10,289 nt of DNA. It comes from Candidatus Parcubacteria bacterium. GTDB lineage: Bacteria; Patescibacteriota; Minisyncoccia; Phycocordibacterales; Phycocordibacteraceae. Shown piece by piece: positions 6,655 to 10,289 of this stretch. The notes beneath the pieces are model-generated. The model made no database searches, was not told where the DNA came from, and saw only the letters and a list, made by a program, of their open reading frames with translations. The position numbers and the translations under genes were made by a program. Location of the stretch: NCBI GenBank assembly GCA_027459545.1, contig DAIDID010000013.1, positions 1 through 10,289 of the forward strand, read 5' to 3'. The first letter of the stretch is position 1. The number at the start of each line of letters is the position of its first letter.

Positions 6655-6879
6655 TTATGCGTTTTCGGCAATTCCAAGCATCAATGCTGTTTTTCGAGCA
6701 TGGAGCTCAGTAAAAATTCGAGCGACTTGTCTACGAGTCTTTTGAGGTGCAGCACTGTTTTTTGGGCGACCTCCAGCTGAAGAAAATCGAAGCGTGCGGA
6801 GCTCTTCTTGCTGCTTTGCAAGAAGCTCTTGGAGCTCGACTGTTTTCATTTCTGTTAATTTTTGTTTTTTAGTAGCCAT
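6655..6879 (-). CDS. rpmC: 50S ribosomal protein L29 (uL29)
   Basis: L29 is a small helical protein by the polypeptide exit tunnel, next to L23, where trigger factor and SRP dock. I choose the ATG at 6877-6879 (MATKKQKLTEMKT), giving 74 residues. The frame can be extended to a GTG at 6897, but that would overlap the L16 stop and add residues the family lacks. Two helices are evident: MKTVELQELLAKQQEELRTLRF, then after a short linker TRRQVARIFTELHARK. The first helix matches the L29 signature (L-x-x-L-R-F). It lies 17 bases after L16. Confidence 0.95.
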   Translation of the reverse strand: MATKKQKLTEMKTVELQELLAKQQEELRTLRFSSAGGRPKNSAAPQKTRRQVARIFTELHARKTALMLGIAENA

Positions 6880-6896
6880 AATATAAGTAGTAAGCA

Positions 6897-7319
6897 CTAT
6901 GCACGCGTTACAACGGTTGTTTTTACTGGGAGTTTTGAGCCCGCGCGACGCAAAGCGTCGCGCGCGACTGCATCAGTAATACCATCAATTTCAAACATAA
7001 CCCGCCCCGGGCGCACTTCAAATACAAAGTGCTTTGGATCACCCTTACCCTTTCCCATTTTAAGACCTGCTGCTTTTTCAGTAACTGGGCGATCTGGAAA
7101 AATACGAATCCACATCTTTCCGCCCTTTCCTGTTGCTCGAGAAAGAACCTTTCGCGCTGCTTCAATTTGATTTGAAGTAATTCGGTGAGGGGTCGTTGCC
7201 TTAAGTCCATATGATCCAAATGACACCGTGGTGCCACGAGTATCAGGACGCTGAAGCTTCGCTTCGCTTTTTCGGCCACTTTGCCATTTTCGGTGTTTTA
7301 CTTTTTTAGGAAATAACAT
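6897..7319 (-). CDS. rplP: 50S ribosomal protein L16 (uL16)
   Basis: L16 lies beside the peptidyl transferase centre and helps position A-site tRNA. The 140-residue product opens MLFPKKVKHRKWQSGR, and continues with the family's GSYGLKATTPHRITSNQIEAAR, KMWIRIFPDRPVTEKAAG and the MGKGKG loop near residues 88-93. The residue before that loop is Lys87, where E. coli has Arg81, the residue hydroxylated by the YcfD oxygenase. A hydroxylated Arg is therefore not possible at this site. The ATG follows TACGCGT. A 10-bp GC hairpin lies in the C-terminal coding part. The stop is TAG, with L29 starting 17 bases later. Confidence 0.98.
   Translation of the reverse strand: MLFPKKVKHRKWQSGRKSEAKLQRPDTRGTTVSFGSYGLKATTPHRITSNQIEAARKVLSRATGKGGKMWIRIFPDRPVTEKAAGLKMGKGKGDPKHFVFEVRPGRVMFEIDGITDAVARDALRRAGSKLPVKTTVVTRA
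6942..6964. repeat. Perfect 10-bp GC-rich inverted repeat inside L16
   Basis: Arms CGCGCGACGC (6942-6951) and GCGTCGCGCG (6955-6964) are exact reverse complements around a 3-base loop (AAA on the plus strand, UUU in mRNA). It codes for residues in VARDALRRAG near the L16 C-terminus, about 45 bases before the stop. No U-run follows, so it is not an intrinsic terminator. Confidence 0.7.
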
Positions 7320-7333
7320 ACGCGTAAGATATT

Positions 7334-8083
7334 TTATGCTGCTCGGCTAGCCGTAGGGCGAGTAGAACTCGCTCGGCCACTTTGCGGTGTTGCATTCACA
7401 GCACGACTTGTTGCCTGATGCTCGCGATCAGAAAACTGATCCCCCATATAAATCCAAATTTTAATACCAATTACACCATATGGTAGATTTGCTTCTACCT
7501 GAGCATAGTCGATATTTGCACGAAATGTTTGAAGTGGAACTCGTCCTCGTTTTATCTGCTCTGTTCGAGACATATCTGCCCCACCAAGGCGACCTGAAAT
7601 AACTACTCGTACTCCGATAACCTCGCGTACAGCCATAACCTTTTCAACAGTCTGTTTTAGGACACGTCTAAACGGCATTCTTTTTTCAAGTCCTTCTGCA
7701 ATCATATACCCAACAACCGCTGCGCTCGTTTCAGGCTGACGAATTTCCATAATGTCTAGTTTTACTGAACGGCCATGAGTTGGTGATACTTTTCGTATTG
7801 CGTCAGAAACCTCTTTTCGAAGCTTTGCTGCATTTTCACCAGATCGTCCAATAACCAAACCTGGTCGAGCAGTATGCACAATTGCTCGAACTTCGCTTTG
7901 AGTACGCTCTATCTCGACTTCAGTTACATGCATGCCTTTGAGACGCTTTTTAAGAAAAGCTCGCACAGTCTCATCAACGAGAACGTTTTCTCGATAGGTT
8001 TTTTTGTCTGCAGCAAACCAACGACTTCGCCAGTCGCGAATAATGCCGAGTCGATGTGCGTAAGGATGTACGGTGTGAGTCAT
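7334..8083 (-). CDS. rpsC: 30S ribosomal protein S3 (uS3)
   Basis: S3 lines the mRNA entry tunnel of the small subunit and takes part in its helicase activity. The 249 residues include the N-terminal VHPYAHRLGIIRDWRSRWFA motif, a KH domain with the GxxG loop at about 79-82 (GLVIGRSGEN), and the C-terminal domain with MPFRRVLKQTVEK, carrying the Arg-Arg-Lys pattern at the tunnel. It ends its core at LPYGVIGIKIWIYMGD. A tail of about 30 residues rich in Ser, Ala, Arg and Thr follows and looks disordered. It lies 10 bases after L22 and 14 before L16. Confidence 0.98.
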   Translation of the reverse strand: MTHTVHPYAHRLGIIRDWRSRWFAADKKTYRENVLVDETVRAFLKKRLKGMHVTEVEIERTQSEVRAIVHTARPGLVIGRSGENAAKLRKEVSDAIRKVSPTHGRSVKLDIMEIRQPETSAAVVGYMIAEGLEKRMPFRRVLKQTVEKVMAVREVIGVRVVISGRLGGADMSRTEQIKRGRVPLQTFRANIDYAQVEANLPYGVIGIKIWIYMGDQFSDREHQATSRAVNATPQSGRASSTRPTASRAA

Positions 8084-8093
8084 GGTATAAAAT

Positions 8094-8435
8094 CTACTTT
8101 TTTTTCAACTTAGCATTTGTATCGAGCGTAACAACTACTGCACTCTTACGGCGACGAATAGGAGCTCCTCGTCCCATAGCACGTGGCATAAGACGCACGA
8201 GCATACCAGCACTGTCTACTGTGATATTTTTTACGCGCAATGTCTGAGGATCCTCACCCTTTACTTTTGCGTTTGCGGCAGCAGACTGAATTAGTTTTGC
8301 AATAGGCTGCGATGCACGCTTCGGAAGAAATGACAGAATTGCTAAAGCCTCTGAGACATTTTTACCCTTAACGAGCTCCGTCACGAGACGGACCTTACGA
8401 GGTGGTTGGTTATAACTAGTGAGTACTGCGCGCAT
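8094..8435 (-). CDS. rplV: 50S ribosomal protein L22 (uL22)
   Basis: L22 contacts all domains of 23S rRNA, and its long hairpin lines the polypeptide exit tunnel. Family landmarks are PPRKVRLVTELVKGKNVSEALAIL at the N-terminus, SAAANAKVKG in the middle, and the hairpin and last strand RLMPRAMGRGAPIRRRKSAVVVTL. The 113 residues are normal, with a short Lys tail. It is separated from S19 by 32 bases. A TATAAT hexamer there lacks a -35 partner. The stop is TAG. Confidence 0.97.
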   Translation of the reverse strand: MRAVLTSYNQPPRKVRLVTELVKGKNVSEALAILSFLPKRASQPIAKLIQSAAANAKVKGEDPQTLRVKNITVDSAGMLVRLMPRAMGRGAPIRRRKSAVVVTLDTNAKLKKK

Positions 8436-8467
8436 AAAGAGTTTGGATTATAAGATAGCTTGCTGAA

Positions 8468-8818
8468 TTATTTCTTTTTCGCAGGAGCTGCTGGTGCAGC
8501 TTTTGCTGCTTTAGCAGCTGCAATTTCTGAAGCCTGGCGCTTCTGCTCTAACTCCTTCTGCATCTTTCCTCCATGTCGTACGAATTTCTTAGTTGGAGAA
8601 AATTCTCCGAGGCGGTGTCCGACCATATCTTCGCTCACAAGAACTTCTACGTGAGATTTACCATTATGAACTCCAAACGTAAAACCCACCATTTCCGGAG
8701 CAATTTGGCTTCTACGAGCCCATGTCTTAATAACCCCACTTGTGGAGGCCTTTCCTGTGGAAACCTTCTTCATCAACTTTAGGTCGATGTAAGGCCCTTT
8801 TTTTAGTGATCGAGACAT
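8468..8818 (-). CDS. rpsS: 30S ribosomal protein S19 (uS19) with Ala/Lys-rich C-terminal tail
   Basis: S19 sits in the head of the small subunit next to S13 and near the A-site tRNA. The start [18 protein letters not shown] and the core [47 protein letters not shown] are textbook. The core ends near residue 84. Residues about 85-116 form an extra tail of Ala, Lys and Pro ([17 protein letters not shown] at the end), against a usual total of about 92. In most bacteria S19 follows L2 directly; here a 93-residue gene and two non-coding gaps intervene. The leader carries a promoter-like element, a palindrome and a GC hairpin, so S19 may begin a separate transcript. Confidence 0.97.
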   Translation of the reverse strand: MSRSLKKGPYIDLKLMKKVSTGKASTSGVIKTWARRSQIAPEMVGFTFGVHNGKSHVEVLVSEDMVGHRLGEFSPTKKFVRHGGKMQKELEQKRQASEIAAAKAAKAAPAAPAKKK

Positions 8819-8830
8819 GAGAAGTAAAAG

Positions 8831-8843
8831 CCCGCGACGCGGG
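8831..8843 (-). promoter_or_regulatory. GC hairpin in the S19 leader (attenuator or 5' stabiliser)
   Basis: On the minus strand CCCGC and GCGGG enclose a 3-base loop (the 13-base element is symmetric about its centre), followed by CTTTTAC and then the S19 ATG 12 bases after the stem. The U-tract is short and interrupted, so it would be a weak terminator for the upstream gene. It would also lie near the 5' end of a transcript from the promoter at 8852-8880. Confidence 0.5.
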
Positions 8844-8859
8844 ATAGATAAAATCTATC
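8843..8859. promoter_or_regulatory. 17-base palindrome overlapping the -10 region (operator-like)
   Basis: GATAGAT (8843-8849) and ATCTATC (8853-8859) are perfect reverse complements around a 3-base centre. The element covers the predicted -10 hexamer (8852-8857) and the expected transcription start of S19, the usual place for a repressor site. In RNA it could also be an AT-rich hairpin. No regulator is known. Confidence 0.45.
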
Positions 8860-8880
8860 TGAAATCGTCACAACTGTCAA
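8852..8880 (-). promoter_or_regulatory. Putative sigma70-type promoter upstream of S19
   Basis: On the minus strand a consensus TTGACA (8875-8880) is followed by exactly 17 bases and TAGATT (8852-8857, 4 of 6 to TATAAT). It lies in the 81-base gap between the orphan gene and S19, with a predicted start near 8845. Spacing and hexamers parallel the promoter upstream of S14. Confidence 0.5.
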
Positions 8881-8899
8881 ATTTTCAAGAGTATTCTCC

Positions 8900-9181
8900 T
8901 TAATTACTACTGCCAGAACAGCAATTTGCTATAAAATCCCGCAATTCACTATTCTCATCTTCTTCCTCATCGTACTCATCATCGTCTTCATCTTCTTCCT
9001 CATCATCGTCTAAGTTCATAAGCGATGTAAAGATATCGCCAAGAATTTGCACCCTTTGCTCTAGTTTGCTAGTCCTTTCTTCAAGAAAATGCACATGCTC
9101 AAACAAATGCTCTCGTTCTGAATTTTGAGTATTGCTTAGTACCGCTTCTGCACAAAGAACATTTTGATTTTTTCGTGACAT
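8900..9181 (-). CDS. Unrecognised small acidic leucine-zipper protein inserted between L2 and S19
   Basis: I do not recognise this 93-residue protein. No signal peptide or membrane segment is visible. Residues 1-20 are polar. Residues about 22-55 look like a coiled coil: leucines fall at 26, 33, 40, 47 and 54, exactly seven apart, with V30, T37, V44 and F51 at the partner positions. Residues 58-79 are almost all Asp and Glu, built as two imperfect 11-residue units. The C-terminus is LRDFIANCCSGSSN, with paired cysteines at 87-88. It probably forms a dimer or higher oligomer carrying an acidic arm (inference). An acidic arm beside basic r-protein genes suggests a chaperone or nucleic-acid mimic, but this is speculation. 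It reads in the cluster's direction and has its own flanking gaps of 104 and 81 bases, so it looks inserted into the conserved L2–S19 junction. The ATG is the first in frame; no Shine-Dalgarno sequence is present. Confidence 0.75.
   Translation of the reverse strand: MSRKNQNVLCAEAVLSNTQNSEREHLFEHVHFLEERTSKLEQRVQILGDIFTSLMNLDDDEEEDEDDDEYDEEEDENSELRDFIANCCSGSSN
8956..9004. repeat. 16-base direct repeat, 33-base period, in the acidic tail codons
   Basis: An identical 16-base unit (CATCTTCTTCCTCATC on the plus strand) occurs at 8956-8971 and 8989-9004. The 33-base period equals 11 codons and keeps frame, so the acidic tail looks like a tandem duplication of an 11-residue unit that has since diverged. 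Confidence 0.65.
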
Positions 9182-9182
9182 A

Positions 9183-9258
9183 TTTCGTGTATATTATTCT
9201 AATACCCGAAAAATGTAGCACGCGAAGTTAAAATAAAAATGAATTTATATACACGAAA
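9183..9258. repeat. 12-bp inverted repeat spanning the L2–orphan gap
   Basis: TTTCGTGTATAT (9183-9194) and ATATACACGAAA (9247-9258) are perfect reverse complements 52 bases apart. One arm ends one base before the orphan ATG. In a transcript read through from L2 the arms could pair and cover the orphan's start region. As DNA they could be two binding sites for one protein. A shorter copy, TTTCGTG, recurs at 9171-9177. Confidence 0.55.
9212..9220 (-). promoter_or_regulatory. Possible extended -10 promoter for the orphan gene
   Basis: The minus strand reads TGCTACATT, a TG-n extended -10 with the same TACATT hexamer as the S14 promoter. I see no good -35 box at the matching distance. A start near 9205 would give a leader of about 24 bases that lacks the distal arm of the inverted repeat. 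Confidence 0.25.
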
Positions 9259-9268
9259 AAATAAATGC

Positions 9269-9277
9269 TGTGGATAA
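9269..9277 (-). promoter_or_regulatory. Perfect match to the DnaA-box nonamer
   Basis: The minus strand carries TTATCCACA, the strict E. coli DnaA box, 8 bases after the L2 stop in an AT-rich gap. It is a single site, and no dnaA, dnaN or box cluster is nearby, so I do not call an origin. It may be chance or an isolated regulatory box. Confidence 0.3.
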
Positions 9278-9285
9278 GTACTAAG

Positions 9286-10128
9286 CTATCTCTTCTTACC
9301 AACTTTTCGTCTTGAAACAATGAATACATTAGAGTATTTTTTTGGAGTGCGTGTCTTCTGGCCTTTTCCTGTAGGTTTGCCCCACATACTCTTTGCGCGG
9401 CGTAGACCACGTCCTTGGCGTCCTTCACCGCCTCCGTGTGGATGATCAACTGGATTCATAGCAGTACCACGAACTGTAGGGCGAACACCCTTCCATCGTG
9501 AGCGTCCAGCCTTACCATACACAACAAGTCGCTGCTCTTCATTGCTCACTGCACCGATAGAGGCATAGCAGAGATCAGAAACTTTGCGAATTTCGCTTGA
9601 TGGAAGCTTTACCTGTGTGTAGCCAGCATCATGGGCAACAACTTCAGCGTAATTACCAGCTGAACGTGCAAGACGAGCACCAGCACCGAGCTTAAGCTCA
9701 ATATTGTATACAAATGTACCAGAAGGGATTTTTCCGAGCGGCATGCGGTTTCCTGGCTTTACTGGCGCATCTTCACCCACAATAAATGTATCCCCTACTT
9801 TCATGTCCTTAATTGCAGTCACATAACGACGCTCGCCATCGGCGTAAAGTGCAAGCGCAATGAAAGCTGTTCGATATGGATCGTACTCAATAGTCTCAAT
9901 TTTCGCAGGAATGTTCTTTTTATTGTATGCAAAATCAACATCGCGAAGACGCTTTTTATGACCACCTCCCTGGTGACGAGTAGTGATGCGACCTTGATTA
10001 TTTCGTCCAGCGCGATTCTTCTTTGTGCTTAGAAGTGGCTTGTGTGGCTTGTCGCCAGAAAGCACGCCGCGATACGTCACGGTTGTCATCTGTCGTCGGC
10101 TCTTTGAAGTTGGTTTGTAGGTTTTCAT
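9286..10128 (-). CDS. rplB: 50S ribosomal protein L2 (uL2)
   Basis: L2 is among the most conserved large-subunit proteins, needed for subunit association and peptidyl transferase activity. The 280 residues are standard. Landmarks are MKTYKPTSKSRRQMT at the N-terminus, GRNNQGRITTRHQGGGHKKR at about 41-60, the SH3-like middle domain, and the signature NPVDHPHGGGEGRQG near 225-239. His229 matches the invariant His229 of E. coli L2. The C-terminus ends with a basic tail. It lies 27 bases after the L23 stop. After its TAG stop comes a 104-base gap and then the orphan gene instead of S19. The ATG is preceded by TTTCGT. Confidence 0.98.
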   Translation of the reverse strand: MKTYKPTSKSRRQMTTVTYRGVLSGDKPHKPLLSTKKNRAGRNNQGRITTRHQGGGHKKRLRDVDFAYNKKNIPAKIETIEYDPYRTAFIALALYADGERRYVTAIKDMKVGDTFIVGEDAPVKPGNRMPLGKIPSGTFVYNIELKLGAGARLARSAGNYAEVVAHDAGYTQVKLPSSEIRKVSDLCYASIGAVSNEEQRLVVYGKAGRSRWKGVRPTVRGTAMNPVDHPHGGGEGRQGRGLRRAKSMWGKPTGKGQKTRTPKKYSNVFIVSRRKVGKKR

Positions 10129-10155
10129 ACGAAATTTGTAATGGCTTTACATTAT

Positions 10156-10289
10156 TTATGCAAACTGTATCGTGTCGCCTTTCTTAAGGTACACGTACGC
10201 TTTATGACGGGCAGCGCGAACACCGAAACCACGACGAGTACGAAGTGCCTTTCTCTTTGCAGGGAGATTTACAACGCGAATCTGCCGAG
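10156..10289 (-). CDS. rplW: 50S ribosomal protein L23 (uL23), C-terminal 43 residues
   Basis: L23 sits at the exit of the polypeptide tunnel and docks trigger factor and SRP. Only the 3' end is inside the window. The frame ends at a TAA at 10156-10158 and reads RQIRVVNLPAKRKALRTRRG, then FGVRAARHKAYVYLKKGDTIQFA. The pattern V-N-x-x-x-K-x-[KR]…(R/K)-K-A-[YI]-V-x-L-x-x-G-D-x-I matches the L23 C-terminus, where the usual W before K-K-A is replaced by R-H. Its place directly before L2 is the universal S10-operon order, which supports the call despite the short piece. Confidence 0.9.
   Translation of the reverse strand, partial: RQIRVVNLPAKRKALRTRRGFGVRAARHKAYVYLKKGDTIQFA

Noticed and set aside
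6923..7279. 118-codon minus-strand frame nested in L16
   Set aside because: Out-of-frame shadow of L16, which has a full family match in the other frame.
8447..8452. Consensus TATAAT on the minus strand between S19 and L22
   Set aside because: No -35-like hexamer at 16-18 bases; in an AT-rich gap a lone TATAAT is weak evidence.
8956..9010. CRISPR-like direct repeats
   Set aside because: Only two copies of a 16-base unit inside a coding frame, explained by Asp/Glu codons; no spacers or leader.
9182..9285. Replication origin
   Set aside because: A single DnaA-box match and AT-rich DNA are not enough; no cluster of boxes and no origin-associated genes.
8819..9285. Mobile element carrying the orphan gene
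   Set aside because: No transposase or integrase; the 12-bp inverted repeat lies within one gap and does not bracket the gene, and no target duplication was seen.
9228..9449. 73-codon minus-strand frame over the L2 3' end and gap
   Set aside because: Out of frame with L2, with no family features; its end falls in the AT-rich gap.
325..10158. Reassignment of UGA to Gly or Trp
   Set aside because: All conserved proteins are complete under the standard code with no in-frame TGA; only TGA avoidance as a stop is seen.

Overview
The window is an almost gap-free minus-strand run of the bacterial S10–spc ribosomal protein cluster, read from high to low coordinates: L23 (3' end only), L2, a small unrecognised gene, S19, L22, S3, L16, L29, S17, L14, L24, L5, S14, S8, L6, L18, S5, L15, SecY, a guanylate kinase family protein, and the 5' part of an adenylate kinase family gene that runs off the left edge. 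No plus-strand gene is credible. There is no tRNA, rRNA, CRISPR array, insertion sequence or plasmid/phage gene, and no gene-free stretch longer than about 110 bases.

The protein sequences and gene content point to a Candidate Phyla Radiation (Patescibacteria) bacterium, most likely of the Parcubacteria type. The gene for L30 is missing between S5 and L15, as is general in that radiation. L15 has a divergent central loop. Several r-proteins carry low-complexity tails (S5 N-terminus, S19 and S3 C-termini). Genes are tightly packed, and none of the 20 visible starts has a Shine-Dalgarno sequence at normal spacing. This placement is inference from sequence character; no tree was built.

Region by region. 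10156-10289 and 9286-10128 hold L23 and L2. 8819-9285 is the one accessory island: a 93-residue protein with a five-leucine heptad zipper and a poly-Asp/Glu tail, flanked by two non-coding gaps rich in signals (12-bp inverted repeat, DnaA-box match, promoter-like elements, an operator-like palindrome and a GC hairpin). 2200-8818 is the compact r-protein block, broken only by a 68-base gap before S14 that carries a good sigma70-type promoter. 1-2193 holds the translocon channel SecY and two nucleoside monophosphate kinases, with the guanylate kinase family gene placed between secY and adk.

The r-proteins build both ribosomal subunits, SecY inserts and exports membrane and secreted proteins, and the two kinases belong to families that make ADP and GDP. 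The most interesting material is the orphan gene with its regulatory surroundings, and the matching promoter–hairpin leaders before S19 and S14, which suggest the long cluster is re-initiated internally. All 20 visible stop codons are TAA or TAG; none is TGA.
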